From assembly GCF_026151205.1 (NCBI RefSeq), contig NC_087082.1:4257408-4321407 (forward strand): DNA of 64,000 nucleotides, read 5' to 3'. The notes under the pieces were generated by a model that was not told the origin of the DNA, did not search any database, and saw only the letters and a list, made by a program, of their open reading frames with translations. Below, piece by piece: positions 23,560-37,855 of the stretch. The position numbers and the translations under genes were made by a program. The DNA is from Bolinopsis microptera. Taxonomy: Eukaryota > Ctenophora > Tentaculata > Lobata > Bolinopsidae. The first letter of the stretch is position 1, and the number at the start of each line of letters is the position of its first letter.

Positions 23560-24616
23560 ACGACGTTTTCCCGCCCAGCAGTCGGTAGAACAGTGTTCTA
23601 GTAGCTTTGTTCGAAGTGTGTATGAAACAGAGCCCCCTGGAGCAGCTGGTTTGTTGAACTACTGAACTGGTTTTAAAACGAGAACAATAAAACACAGCTA
23701 CTAACATATGTCATGTATTTAATGCAGAGTCTGAGCAGAGTTTATATAACTCTGAATATGTGAAGTTGTATGAGGACGTGGGCCACCAAAGACCCCTACA
23801 TAACGATGCTTGGCCGGCCGCAGCGCGACCTGCTGACAATAAGCAAAACACGCCCTTCCAAAAACCGCTGCAAACAAACTGTTGAACAATAAGTTAGGCC
23901 GGTCCCACCTTTCATAGTGAAGCTATGATGCATTCTAATATTATATTATTGCTTTCATCTTAACAATGTGAATTTATTTCTGTTATTCTGGCTATTATTA
24001 ACTGACAGTCTTTCATCAGCTTGACAGAGGCATTCCTGCTCAACAGAAATCAGAAAACAAAGATATGACATCTATAGGGCGATCAGGGTTGGACTGCTGT
24101 TCGGTAATAATGTGTCGAAGGTTATTTTTAGTGATTGATCAGGGGTAAAAAAGAAGATGGTAGAAAATACGAGTAAAATCTGAGAAGGGCAGGGTTGTTG
24201 AACGATGACAAATTGACTTTAACCCTTTCGCTGGTCGTTTGCTTTACTGGATAAAGTCTTGCAATTTTTAAGGTACACACACCAAAATATTTGTAGACCT
24301 GATGAGAAATACGTGTCAAGAACAAAACTAGGCAGGGCCAGAGCAGACGCATCCCAGATTCTGAACTTCAATAGCTGCTGGGACTGTACGCAAATGACAG
24401 AAGTTATGAAATCCAATAACCGGTAACCGAGGACACAGTATCGACTTACCAACCAACTCAATATCAGAACAATCCCACATCATCGTCACCATTAACTATT
24501 AACATGATTATCAACTTAACACCTGCACTGGGTGGGACAATGTCAGGTATGTGGTCCATTAATGCAGGTGATCATGTGATATATGGAGAAGATACTTTGG
24601 AGGAGAAAAGGCACCT

Positions 24617-24702
24617 CCGCACACTACCTCGGACTGCTATCTGAAGGGTCCTCTTTGTTCCGCACACTACCTCGGACTGCTATCTGAAGGGTCCTCTTTG
24701 TT
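24617..24702. repeat. 43-bp perfect tandem duplication
   Basis: The block starting ccgcacactacctcggactg occurs at 24617-24659 and again, unchanged, at 24660-24702, just ahead of the 35-bp minisatellite. Confidence 0.9.
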
Positions 24703-24780
24703 CAGGAATATGCGGTTATAAGTGTGACCCGGTATGGGTATAAAGGCCGCTGACGTTAGGTTGGGATTTGTCTAAAAATG

Positions 24781-26455
24781 CAGGAAAAGTGAAGAGAAGG
24801 GGTAGTTAACTGGTACAGGGAAAGTTAAGAGAAGGGTCAGTTCACTGGTGCAGGGAAAGTGAAGAGAAGGTGCAGTTAACTGGTGCAGGGAAAGTGAAGA
24901 GAAGGTGCAGTTAACTGGTACAGGGAAAGTGAAGAGAAGGTGCAGTTAACTGGTGCAGGGAAAGTGAAGAGAAGGTGCAGTTAACTGGTACAGGGAAAGT
25001 GAAGAGAAGGTGCAGTTAACTGGTGCAGGGAAAGTGAAGAGAAGGGGTAGTTAACTGGTACAGGGAAAGTGAAGAGAAGGTGCAGTTAACTGGTACAGGG
25101 AAAGTGAAGAGAAGGGGCAGTTAACTGGTGCAGGGAAAGTGAAGAGAAGGTGCAGTTAACTGGTACAGGGAAAGTGAAGAGAAGGGGCAGTTAACTGGTA
25201 CAGGGAAAGTGAAGAGAAGGGGCAGTTAACTGGTACAGGGAAAGTGAAGAGAAGGTGCAGTTAACTGGTACAGGGAAAGTGAAGAGAAGGTGCAGTTAAC
25301 TGGTGCAGGGAAAGTGAGGGAAGGGGCAGTTAACTGGTACAGGGAAAGTGAAGAGAAGGTGCGGTTAACTGGTACAGGGAAAGTGAAGAGAAGGTGCAGT
25401 TAACTGGTGCATGGAAAGTGAAGAGAGGGTGCAGTTAACTGGTACAGGGAAAGTGAAGAGAAGGTGCAGTTAACTGGTACAGGGAAAGTGAAGAGAAGGG
25501 ACAGTTAACTGGTGCAGGGAAAGTGAAGAGAAGGGGCAGCTAACTGGTGCAGGGAAAGTGAAGAGAAGGTGCAGTTAACTGGTGCATGGAAAGTGAAGAG
25601 AAGGGGCAGTTAACTGGTGCAGGGAAAGTGAAGAGAAGGGGTAGTTAACTGGTGCAGGGAAAGTGAAGAGAAGGGGTAGTTAACTGGTGCAGGGAAAGTG
25701 AAGAGAAGGGGTAGTTAACTGGTGCAGGGAAAGTGAAGAGAAGGGGTAGTTAACTGGTACAGGGAAAGTGAAAAGAAGGGGTAGTTAACTGGTACAGGGA
25801 AAGTGAAGAGAAGGGGTAGTTAACTGGTGCAGGGAAAGTGAAGAGAAGGGGCAGTTAACTGGTGCAGGGAAAGTGAAGAGAAGGGTAGTTAACTGGTACA
25901 GGGAAAGTGAAGAGAAGGGGAAGTTAACTGGTACAGGGAAAGTGAAGAGAAGGTGCAGTTAACTGGTACAGGGAAAGTTAAGAGATGGGGTAGTTAACTG
26001 GTGCAGGGAAAGTGAAGAGAAGGGGCAGTTAACTAGTACAGGGAAAGTGAAGAGAAGGTGCAGTTAACTGGTGCAGGGAAAGTGAAGAGAAGGGGTAGTT
26101 AACTGGTGCAGGGAAAGTGAAGAGAAGGTGCAGTTAACTGGTGCAGGGAAAGTGAAGAGAAGGTGCAGTTAACTGGTGCAGGGAAAGTGAAGAGAAGGTG
26201 CAGTTAACTGGTGCAGGGAAAGTGAAGAGAAGGGGTAGTTAACTGGTGCAGGGAAAGTGAAGAGAAGGGACAGTTAACTGGTGCAGGGAAAGTGAAGAGA
26301 AGGTGCAGTTAACTGGTGCAGGGAAAGTGAAGAGAAGGTGCAGTTAACTGGTGCAGGGAAAGTGAAGAGAAGGTGCAGTTAACTGGTGCAGGGAAATTGA
26401 AGAGAAGGTGCAGTTAACTGGTACAGGGAAATTGAAGAGAAGGGGTAGTTAACTT
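24781..26455. repeat. 35-bp minisatellite, about 48 copies
   Basis: The unit combines cagggaaagtgaagagaagg with tgcagttaactggta. The period is 35 bp over about 1675 bp with very low divergence. Variant positions are mainly ggtac/ggtgc and ggtgcag/gggtag/gggcag. All reading frames contain stops, so it is non-coding. Confidence 0.95.
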
Positions 26456-28864
26456 GTGGTTATAAAACCCGGTTCAAAGCACCAGACACGAACACGATCT
26501 GTACGAGACAACCGCCTCCCTCCCTCTACCTTCCACCTGAACCACTCACGACCAGCTCATCAGACTCATAAAGTGCTGGATTAGGTCGAACTTCATATAG
26601 GTATCGGAAATTTTGATTGAGATAAACGTGGATTAAAGATATCAAGTTTCCGCCAATTTTGCAATAGCATCCCGTGTCGCGGACGTAAGATATAATGGAA
26701 CACTACAGAATTCAATTTTCACTGGATTGCGGAGAGCATTAATCTAATTTAATCATTAAAATTCTTAATATGATCCAATCAAGCGCGATTGCTTAGGATC
26801 CTTAGTGCGAAGCGAGAATGAAATCGCGAAAAGCATGCGCTAATTTGAATTGGTAAGACAGGTCATTATAAGTATATCCCATGATCATAGCTTTATATCG
26901 TACATTAAACGATCAGACATAAACTCACATTAACGTATCATAATTCATATTTAGTCGTTCATGGATTCTTTTTGTAATCGTCATCACCAAATTCCTTAGA
27001 TTACAAAAATACCAATGCATCGAGGTATGTCTCCCAGAATAGCATCGAGGTCTGCCTCCAGAAGACTACAGACTGTGTAATGTGTATAAAACTTATACAT
27101 CATGATCAAGTGCTTTTTGGAAAAATCTCCGTAAATGGATTATCATAATATAGGTAGTGATTAAGATCAATGATTTTTTGTAGGTGAGTTACAACTTTTA
27201 CATATGTTCATCTGTCAATTCCTTGATTTCAAGGCAATTGTGAGAAAACGGATACACGGGAAAATAACAGCATGATGATTTTCAGTCTGATAAAGAATTT
27301 CAAAGTTTCGACATTAACTAATCAATTCTTAAACATCCGTTCCACAGAAATGCTAATATCGATAATTGATAAGGTTCCAGGTAAAAGACCTTCTAAAACG
27401 GAGACGTTAAACCAATGAGCTTGAAACAGATCGTCGGGACAGAGCTGAATTAGGAAAATCTTGTTAGAATCTAGTAAAAGCTGAAATGTTTCGACGATCT
27501 GCCTTGCAATTGTCGACTGTATAAATCGTATGACTCAGTAGGATATATATTACGTCTGTACTTTGTGTGTCGCGATTAAACCCGTTTTCAGACTGTTAGT
27601 CCTTGCAATTGGGAACACTTTTCATTGGTAACTTCTAGCAGAGTTGCCACTAATGCAAGTTCCTGCTGTTTTCATATAACATTAACCGACAGGTCCGAAA
27701 GAAATATGGGGACCCTTGTTGCGGTTTCACCTGCGTAGAGACTGGCTGGTGATTAATTGGTAACAAGTCAATTCGGTGCTCGCAAAGAGGTTACGCTATA
27801 CGGACGTGAGAAAGCCACATTAAAGCACGTGTTAACGAAGCAGGTTTTAACTTCAAGTAGACAAAACAATTAATTATTTGCGGTAAAACTAAAAGGAAAA
27901 GGGATAAAAGAAGACGCAAGCCCTGAGAATTGCATCATTCTAGGTACCAAATGCTTGGGTTAACGAGAACCAGGGACACCATAAATATAGCCATGATAGG
28001 GTAATTAGATAAAAATTCTCAAAATCCCTTCAACATGGCGGCAAGAAAAACTATAATAAAAATAACACAAAAGTACCAAAAACATTTTAACTTTAAGTAT
28101 CACAAGTATAAGCCTGATAATGGTATAGCTTCCATGACGCCGCGACCAAAATTAGTCGACCAAAACTCCACAAATTGGCGGAACTGAATAGAAAAAGTCT
28201 GAGCAGGCTATAAATACGTTACAGCTCCTATTATACAAATAGGAGTGTCAATAAAATGATATTACATTTACCTCACAAAACCCACACACGGTACTAGTGG
28301 GCGGGACATTGAAACACCTGTCACGAATAACTCCGCATTTATCCCATAATATAGACTTAGTCAATACCACATAACAAGACAGGAAAGATACAAATATAGT
28401 TAACCTCGTACCATGATAGAGATGAGGCTCGCTGGATAATTGTAATTTGTAAAATACACTTGCATTCCTAAATTTTAAATATACTTCAAAAATGCGATTT
28501 TTCAATATCAATACGAAAACAAATACACGTATTTCGCTACAATGTATTTTAAAACTAGACCAATAAGCTAAACCTCGGGCGATAGAGCGATGCTAACTGG
28601 ACAAATAAACCGCGCATGCATCGTTTGAAACTAACGGACCACGCATTTCCAAAAATCAGTGAATTAAGAATTATTCCTTACAATAATTTGGCAATATATG
28701 GGTGTGTGACTGTAAACACTATCTCAATGTACATTCCTCATATTTACAATGAAATTCTCCAAGCCCTCGGGCTAAGAGCGCATGACATGTACTTGCGGTG
28801 TTGAATTGGATCAGTTGATAGAGGTTGTCCCTTTTGGAAACATTGTATCTGATCAACTTCCCAG

Positions 28865-29010
28865 GGGATTAAGTCGGTGTCCCAGGAACCTAATCAGAAA
28901 TTAAAAGATGCTATTGTTAAGATAGACGCTTGTGGTTGCATAGGTTGTTTCTACCTTGCAAAACCCTGTAAAACGAAGATGTATGACCCGGAGCTTCGAA
29001 CAAGGACCCG
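28865..29010 (+). other. Weak candidate exon, cysteine-rich
   Basis: 146 nt open between an acceptor-like cttcccag|GGGATT and a strong donor ACCCG|GTAAGT. The peptide includes KDAIVKIDACGCIGC and PCKTKMYDPELRTRTR. No family is recognised and no partner exon could be joined with confidence. Confidence 0.2.
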
Positions 29011-29469
29011 GTAAGTTCCAACAATGATCTACTACAGTGATACGTCAAACTATAGACAAAATTTGACCAATTTACGAGGGACAAAAATTCGTCTTCAAGC
29101 AGTCAGACAACCTTACTAATTAAATATTTACAGTCTAAGCAGTCTGATATTCATCTAGGCTACACTTATGACCAATATCACGTAAGGCGGGATATTTCAA
29201 GCTAAGAATCGATCGCTCTGGCAAGATCCAGACCTGTTCAAACATTCAGCACACCGGAGAGAGCCTAGGTGACGATAAGAAAACTCCCTTACATAATAAA
29301 CTCAAGTACTGTGCCGACCGTCCTTTCGAGACCTAAAATATCGAAATTTATTTGCAAGGACTCCTCCAGAGTTGACAATTGGCTGGGATTTTATAAACTT
29401 ACAGCGATCAGACTCTTGATGTCCGTTGTAGGGCTGGGAGCTAGTCAAATCTTTGACTGGATCAGTTTA

Positions 29470-29660
29470 ATTTCTGTGCAGTGAGGTCAACTCCAGATAT
29501 CAGGATTAGGATTGACAGGTACTTTGATGATGAAATCCGGTGCTGGACGAGGAAACGTGCCGGGGATTATGGTCGCGGTGTGACGTCTAGCAAATTCGGA
29601 GACAAAACTGTATTGTATCAACGTGACACTATTGACATGAGGAAGCAGACAACTTTTTGA
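29470..29660 (+). other. Weak candidate coding remnant
   Basis: An open frame of 60-odd codons reads RIDRYFDDEIRCWTRKRAGD and continues YGRGVTSSKFGDKTVLYQRD before a stop. It is protein-like in composition but has no recognised family or clear start. It could be part of a decayed transposon or an exon. Confidence 0.18.
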
Positions 29661-32600
29661 CTTATATCAGATTAAAGAATTGGATCACTATAAGGTCGAC
29701 AAGATGTGCGGTCCCGTACATTAACAAAATTAATTTGTCGAAACGTGGTCTGAAAGTGTCCCAATATGATCAGTCAGAGTCCAGATCGATACGGGACCCC
29801 CAAAAAAGCTACGGCGATGATATCAGGAATAATGGATGATGTCACTTCGCTGATAGGACTATTTGATTAATAATCCTATTAAAATAATACTCAAGAAACG
29901 GATCAAGATTAAGTGATACCAAAGCTAAGGCGGGATGTTGCTCTCAATATGCTTTATGAAACGTCTATGTATCCATCTGAAACTATAGATATTGAGCTGC
30001 TTAAATTTACTACATAAAACTACGTAGCCTTATAGTTATAGAATAATAATAATTCAATTTAAAATTACGAAAATACTATCACTGATTGTATCTGCAGAAA
30101 CCTCTGAGAATAGTGGCTCTCCGATAACAGACATTGCATGACATATACAGTCTACATGATAAATTCCTCGCACTGGGATTAATGTTAAGATGTAAGACTC
30201 CTTGTAAAGCTCAGTTCTGTTATATTGATAGTTCACCCCAGACAAACCAGCCTTGTACTTAGAAGATTTGAATAAATAAAACTCAGGTCTAAAGATAGAG
30301 TTCACCACAGAAACCCTGTATCAAAAGTTAGTGTTCAGTTCATGCTCTGAAGACCCAACTGCACATTGCACAATCCAGCAAACTAGATCAACGGGACACT
30401 GAATCCTAGAATTAGAACAGTTTTACAGTGCACCCGTGGGTCCAGCCACACATTCAATCGTTAACAATCGGAATTCACAGTAAAATATGGTGGCCAACTA
30501 ACTGATCTTAATACGTTTCTTCTGCTCTACGGTAATGCGAGCTATCATTTGCAGAACAATCGAAATTAAATCGGCAGGTTCCCGACCGAAAAGAGCCATT
30601 GATATGTAATCATCAACTACAAAGTACAGCATTGCATTAATGTTACATTTTGAGCCTTTCTAATTAGAGTCTAGGGTTGGTGCGAAATTGCAAACACCGC
30701 TTCCTGAACAATCACCTAAATTAGTGCACATTTTATTCGCATATTATCACAGGTTAGAGTGAAGGAGGCAACAATTGTTGCGTTAATCAGGTGATGGAGT
30801 ATGTTTCCTTGTTATAGGCCACTGGCCACATCAAATTTGCACGTGTCACTGAGCCGGGTTGGACACTGGAGGTCCTCTTCAGGAAAAAATTAGAAAGGGT
30901 ACGAATATTTACTACTCTACTCGTTTAGCGTGTAGACTTGAAACATTTTTTGTTGCTAATATTTTGTGTGTGCGCACATAAAATGTGCCAGCTTAACGAA
31001 TAGCGGGATGGTGAGGAGAGATCAGACACTCAAAAGTTATTTCAGGCCACAAAGAATAAAAAACAGATTTAATATATGATACGAAAAATTTTTAACTTTG
31101 TCAAAAAACTTCATTACAGTAGTTTAAGCAACTTTTTAGAAGTAGGTATTTTTGACGGCTCATGTATTCTAAAACAACTCCGAAATTCTTAAAATGGTGG
31201 CACATAGTACTTTGAAGAATAGGAGATTCTTACTGGCCATGAATTGGACGGGATGAGGAGTAGAAGTGATGAAAGAAAACATAAAAACGGGTACAAAAAG
31301 TGTTAAAACAAAAGTAGATCCTTGAAAAAAACCGAAAATATACAACGCTTAAAGTAAGAAAAGATATCAAATAAGTGGGGAAGCTAAAACTGATAAAATA
31401 ATTACTTGCAGCGAAAAGTAATTAACCCTTCAACAGCTACATACCTTGTAATTAAAGCGGTGCGGAATCGTTAGGACTCGGCCAACGCTTCAGGATTCCA
31501 TTCCCTGTCCATGTCATTTTATCAGACCTAAGGAGGGGAGACTTGCATAGTTAGGGATCCATTAATTATACCGGGTACTTGAGTACTTGATAGCATGAAA
31601 TGACCGATATCTCATCTCTTGGGTTATCTAATTATAATAGGCAGGAGACATATGTGACTCGGAGGAGCCGAGGAGGTGCTTTTAAAGTTTAAGCGAAAGA
31701 AGAAGGTCACACACACTGTAAATTATTGTTTATGATGATGTTGATGTATCCGGCACACTGAGGGATAGGAGGATTATATCCTTATAATGTCCAAACATCG
31801 CACTGAGGTATTTGAGATTTTAATGCGAAGTATTTGGAAGAGCACAGCTAGGTGTGTTTTGGGTTTGCTCCCTAAATATTTAATAATTGGTAATTCATGG
31901 TGTGGAAACGAATGCCGTCTACTACTGAGGTCTGTTAAAATACGAATAATGTGAACTTGCAAATCGGCCTAATTTCTCTTCCTTGCTCACTTATATAGTG
32001 AATAAGGTAGTTATGATGGAGATTGCAGGCAGCTTTGCCTAATTTTCAAGTCTCGGTCTTAATGCGACATATTAGGACGGCGGGCCGGCCGGGGACAGTA
32101 ATCAATTGCTAAATATCACAAGTGTTCTACTAGAGTGCTTGACACTTGAAAGTTGTAACGGTATAACACGGTGACACGGTGACACTATCGCGATCAGCGC
32201 TGGGATATAATGGGCACCTAACTGGCCTGGCTCCTTGTGAAGGAGAGAAGGAGAAGGCTGATAAGAGGCCGATAGACTACTACGTAGTGTTTATTAGCTG
32301 TGTTTATTGATGTGATTCTTTGTTGCACTCTTCATCGGCACGCGGAAACACACATGTTAGGTGGTGCTGACGCATGGGATGGCTGGGCGGCTCTGCTAAA
32401 CAAGCCACTGCCTCCCTTATGTAGGGGTAAAGCAAATAGCACTAGATGTCGAAAAAATGCGAGCATACAATCCTAAATACCATGCACAATTACAGAGACC
32501 AATTAATGATTCGACAGGAACGTTTGGCCACAATTCAGTAAGTTAACGACACTGGCAGCTTCGCTTTTTGATCGGTCACAATGGGTAATATAGGTAATAC

Positions 32601-33736
32601 AGGTGTAGTAGGTGGTGAAGGTAAGTAGGTGATGTACAACAATTCCTAAAAAGTGTTAATGAATTTCAAACTGTTAACACGTGGTCTCTCACACCTGTAC
32701 ATTAGTTTTAAAAGGCTGGTAACAACTAAGAATATTCGTAGCTCTGAGAAATTCTTAAAACTCGACTGTAGAATTATGTATAAGTCTTCTAGGATAACAA
32801 ATAGAAATAGTGCCAGTCACATACAGATTATCCGCCCATTAAAATCATCATGTGATCTGAAAAGAGTAAAAAAACTAACTTAAATTCATACATTGTCATT
32901 ACTTTTGGTATAATTACTATGTTCAGATCAGCTTTCCTGATTGCTTTGATTTTTGCTAAGCGGCCGGTGTCATGTGTGTGGATAAATCAAAAAATGACTT
33001 CAGTGAAGAAGTGAGGCTTTACATCCATTGACGAATATATTCGTCGTGACTTGTGCCTTTCGGGATTTTGACCTACACTTTCAGTCTGACAGACTTTGCT
33101 ACTTAAGATGAATAATTAGTTTTTATGTGTGTAAAACAGTCGAAATAGAGCATGTTATAAAGTTTCAGACTAGAGGTATTGCGGGCCAGGTCTGCCCACG
33201 GGCTTTGCTATAATCCATATCATATTGCACAATCTTAATCCTTTAGATAGACTTAATCGAGACAGTAAAGAGGTGCAATCATGCATAACTTTAATTGCAT
33301 CCTGAAGAAAGTGACGAATATACATCATATCATTCATTTAGCTTCAGGTATAAATAGTAATACATCATTGTTAGAAAAACGCTGAGGCACAGCTGGCAAA
33401 CTGAACGGCATATTTCTCGTAAAAATTTTGGGCAGAAACGTTCGGTCGATAAATCAGACCACGATCGACTGGAAACTGTTAAAAAAAACTAGTTTTACTG
33501 TAAACCACCTCAAAAAAGGTGTCATGAATTCAGGCAATCTGCGACACACGTCACACTCAATACACTCAGAGTACTCAAATTATGGCTAAAACTTTAGCAG
33601 CCCACAGAGGCTAGAAAAGAGGACACCTGGGCAGACTAAATTATCGACTGGTTATACAATAACTACTAAATAAACGGAGACAGAAGGACGCCCCACGTCT
33701 CCATGAGCCGCGCGCACGCGTTTAATTCATTAACCC

Positions 33737-33748
33737 CACGTGACGTCA
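33737..33748. promoter_or_regulatory. Fused E-box and CRE (CACGTGACGTCA)
   Basis: CACGTG overlaps the full palindromic CRE TGACGTCA in a GC-richer patch of about 100 bp (33700-33800). It is promoter-like, but no adjacent gene was identified. Confidence 0.3.
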
Positions 33749-36700
33749 CACATGCTCCGCCAATGATGCAAATTACAGTTCACACTCTCGTCTTCACTGG
33801 GACGTTACAACCTTCTCCTGATCTTAAAACGATCCTGATTGAAGGCACATGACATAGATGATTTCCGGGCTCCTTTCATGCATAGGTGCTCCGCTGAATG
33901 AGTATGATTAGAGATCAAGTGCAGCGACGTGGGAGTAGACATTAACTCTGAGTTGGGCGTCGGACGGTCCTATTTCTGTCAGGGTCGCCTGAATTAACAG
34001 TACTTGTTACTTAACTGTAATTCGAGAGCTCTACAACTACGAGTACGAGTATATCGTGAAAACTTGAAAAGATACTCATACAATGCACTGTAGTCTCAAC
34101 TCTCAAGTCACGTAGACTTGAAATTATTCAGTAAATCATGGTTGCGTAAAACTAAGAATTCGCTTTGCCGACGCGACAATTACATAGTTGAGCCTACTTG
34201 AAAGCTCCATCACATTTGCAACCACATCTATAAAAAGAATGTTCACGCGAAAAGCCCTGGAAGAACAAAATGAAGAAAGATACTCATTACTTACTCATGT
34301 GTAGAAATTATAGCCCGAATATGTACTACAATTTTATTTAAATTATTCTAAATAAGTTGATAAGCTCTGGAAAGGGCTCAGATTCATATTTTTGTTCTGA
34401 CAACTGTTGAGGGATGGATTGAATCAACGGGCCATTCCAACGGCACCCATTCACCAGCATGGTTGATTGTAAGACAGTTTGTCGATAATTTTCACGTGAA
34501 ATGGAAATATGCTGGTGTGGTATGGAAATTTTATTTGTTCGACAAATTGTAATTTGAACTTTCTCGGCTTTGGGCCACATCCTTATTCCTTGCCATTTAC
34601 GAAACCGACGTATTACTTTAAACTGCTGAATGGCAAATTACATGTTCAACTCTAAAACAGGTTCTACCAAGAGATAAATCGAAATTTAAAGTTTTCTGCC
34701 CACTTTAAAAACGTAAACACTCTTTTATTTATGGTTCAATGATCGGTCGGAAGATCAAAAGTTACTTGCATCACTGCATCGTAAACGAAATCAAGTTTCA
34801 ACTCAAAGCCAAATTGAAAACTAAAAGGCCCGAAAATCAATATGTGTCACAGAAAACGTGCAGAACTGGATTAGGATAACCAAAGGGAGAAATACACGAC
34901 GTGAAACTGCAGTTAAATTGGGAAGGGAGGTGAGGTAAGTAAATCACGTGACTAACTTGTAATTAACGGGGCTACCTACTTCCAAACTCGACCGAGGCTT
35001 CGTATCGGGCATGTCCTAATAAGAATCGAATTTAAATCTGAACCAAATCGAATCCCACCGTCTATTTGGTGTAGTACTCAAAACGACCAAGGCACCATTA
35101 AGGTTGTAGTTAATTCTGCGACAAATCTTAAATTATAATGGAAATCCAACTCTAGCACCTGAAAAGTCTAAAACCAGCGTGAAGTTAAGAGCCCGGACAT
35201 TTTGGTCACCTGATCACAGCAGCCGGAAACTTTTTAAAATTCTCGAGAATTGGAACGCCTCGTACAAAAAAAGAAATTGATATTCGTGTTAAAATAAAAA
35301 TATTTGTGGATCTATGAGTATGTGTAATGTTTGGTCCTGATCTTGCATGCAACGAATCTTAGTATATAGAGACAAATTCGCTATTGTACTATTGTATAGC
35401 AATTGCAATTTAGATAAAGATAAAAGTACAATTTTAAACAATTAAACTAGGCACGTTTTCCGGCCCAGTTGTAAAAAATTTACGGTCATGATCTTAATCT
35501 TATCATTATATAAATATAATACGATGATAATAATTTCTTGGAAATTTATCAATTTGTTTGCTGACGTGGTGACGGGTCACTAGTCAATAGTTTGTTAGAT
35601 CTAATAGTTTCATTCATATTTATTTGTCATTATAGTTAAGGTTATACTTATCTCCAATTATATGTTAATAATAATAATAATATGAGAATCAATTATTGCG
35701 GTCGATGAAATGGTTAGCGATCATTTTCTTATTTTGAATATAAGTGATTCGTCATTATAGATGATAAGTTTGATTACCCTATTGACCAGCTAAATGAGTA
35801 AATCTATTCTTAGATTAGCATAACATAGTATTTTATTCGGACTCCTATAATAGGAGAAAGATCAATAGCAATCCAATTATTTCCGCTAAGTATAGATTTA
35901 TGGACCTAATTCAGGATTTCTCCAAATATAGTGTTAAAAAGATTGCATTCGTAGTTTACAGATTTTCCTGTTTTAATCCCAGAAACTCCATATTGCAAGA
36001 AAAGCTCTCTCACTTCAATCTTAACAATTACAGCTACTAAATTGTTGTCAGTTAAATTGCATTGACATTTTTAGATTCTAGATTCCGATAAAATAATCCA
36101 AATATGGAAGTACTCTTCTAATGAAACGATGACAGTAGGCTTTAAGAATGTTCAAAAAACCCAGCCTGGATGATGATCAAATTTATTTCAACCCAACCCA
36201 TTGGCGGTAACACTCAGTTGGTTTACAGAAGACCAGGAGTCGTCCCCAATTCTATAAATATAAGAACAAATCAGGGTCATGTAAAAATGGCCATGTAGTA
36301 GACTAGGGGTGAGTAGGGCGGCTGATGCCGAATCGCCGATGGTGGTGGCCCCTGATTTGACGTCGCGTCCGTCAGAACCCAGGTTAAATTGGTCACATGT
36401 ACATACTGGGTATAATTAAATCATGATCTCATGAGCATGACAAGGACAATTGGTTAGAAGATAGTTTAAGCTTCTGTAAGTGTATCAGATCTGAGTCTAA
36501 GTCTAACCTTGCAACTTTGCAAATCAAATTGTTTGTGCCTGTGGGTTTATGCGGGAGGGGCTGGGAGTACTTCAAGATATTATTCGAACTTCTGAAATCA
36601 ACAATCGATAAACGACATGACCGCAAATCGTAGCGGAAAAACTAACAAGCCCCTGTCATATCTCAGAAACGTGTTGAAACAAGGGCTCCACTCTAATTTA

Positions 36701-37495
36701 TTAAGTTAATGATTAAGTTTTATTAAATTTAATGCTCAGACGGAGGGCCGGTGCACGTTTACTCTCGCTACTTTCCAACGTGTTCAGACATCCAGAGTCT
36801 GTTAGATGGACCAAGAATTGACACCCTTGACGATCGCAACTTATTACTGTTATTAGGGTTATTAACTAATAAAATTACGGAGACATTTTGGTAATATCTT
36901 ACATTTTATTTTACCCCAAATGCCGTATTTGACACGAATTCTGGTGGGCAGTCTGTGTCCTATGTCGAACCAAATTAAGGAGAGATGTTCTGGGTTTATG
37001 GTGGTATTTGGCACTAGTCTAAAACTAAGGTTATCAACCTGACAAAATTTGGGATAACTTTTGGAGTAGGTCGGCTAATCTGTCAAACGATGCACTTGCG
37101 GCTAGGATCTGCTGGCCAAAGAATTCGATCTGACTCAGCCTCTTGTCATTCTCTTTTATTCTCTAGAAATTAAAGACAAAAGAATTTTGCTGAACAATAA
37201 TAACAAAAGTTGAGAAATAAGTTATTAAACTTAACACAGACTGCAATTTAGACATGTCCCAGTGAAATTATGTGCTAAAAATAACTTAAAACCACCAGGG
37301 CTATACAGTTGTTAACATTCGGTTAAAATATATCGTGATCAAAATCGAATTGTGGGTAAAAGGATTAAACTTTTTAAAAACTAGATTACTGCAACTCGAT
37401 TCAATTCAATTTTTCCAAATGTCAAACTCTCGTGATTGTAGACCCTTAGTACTATAGTAGACTGTTTGCAGGGCACATAATAAGCATTGTTTTGG

Positions 37496-37525
37496 TGACG
37501 TCACAGCTACTGTTCCCATGGCAAC
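37496..37525. promoter_or_regulatory. CRE next to a perfect RFX X-box
   Basis: TGACGTCA at 37496-37503 is followed eight bases later by GTTCCCATGGCAAC at 37512-37525, a perfect GTTNCC-AT-GGNAAC X-box. X-boxes mark RFX-controlled promoters, often of ciliary genes. No downstream gene was recognised. Confidence 0.45.
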
Positions 37526-37843
37526 GGATCCTTCTCTTGAGCCGAAAAGCCTTAACTCTGTATAACATTCTCAACTAGTCGGCACTTGGCTACCATTCAG
37601 TTATTAATATAACAAAATTACTACACCGAAATACTACACGAAGAAGAAACTCTGAACTGAGAGTCAAGGATAGGGATCACTACCCAGCATGAATACCTGA
37701 ACTGTAAATCACTAAATGCCAGGAGTAGCTGATCAGGAATAGCTGATCAGGAATGCAGATTAATATGATTAAAGAATTAATTTAATGGCAGCACTGTAGT
37801 GCCAGGGCCTGGAATTACTGATCCTATCGGCAAGAAGATACGA

Positions 37844-37855
37844 CCACCAGGGGGC
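37844..37855 (+). promoter_or_regulatory. CTCF-like motif
   Basis: CCACCAGGGGGC matches the CTCF core. A TATA-like gtataaaaac follows five bases later. Motif resemblance only. Confidence 0.35.

Larger units (their letters stand above)
16766..24616. other. Intergenic, no gene supported
   Basis: Mostly AT-rich single-copy-looking DNA. Open frames near 17.2-17.8 kb on both strands have no recognised family. A perfect 11-bp stem hairpin (loop TACC) lies at 17740-17765. Two reverse CCAAT boxes lie near 23.5 kb. No splice-consistent gene was found. Confidence 0.4.

Noticed and set aside
23655-23805. Possible solo LTR (TG...CA ends, TATA inside)
   Set aside because: No matching target duplication, primer-binding site or second copy; signal order is inconsistent on the plus strand.
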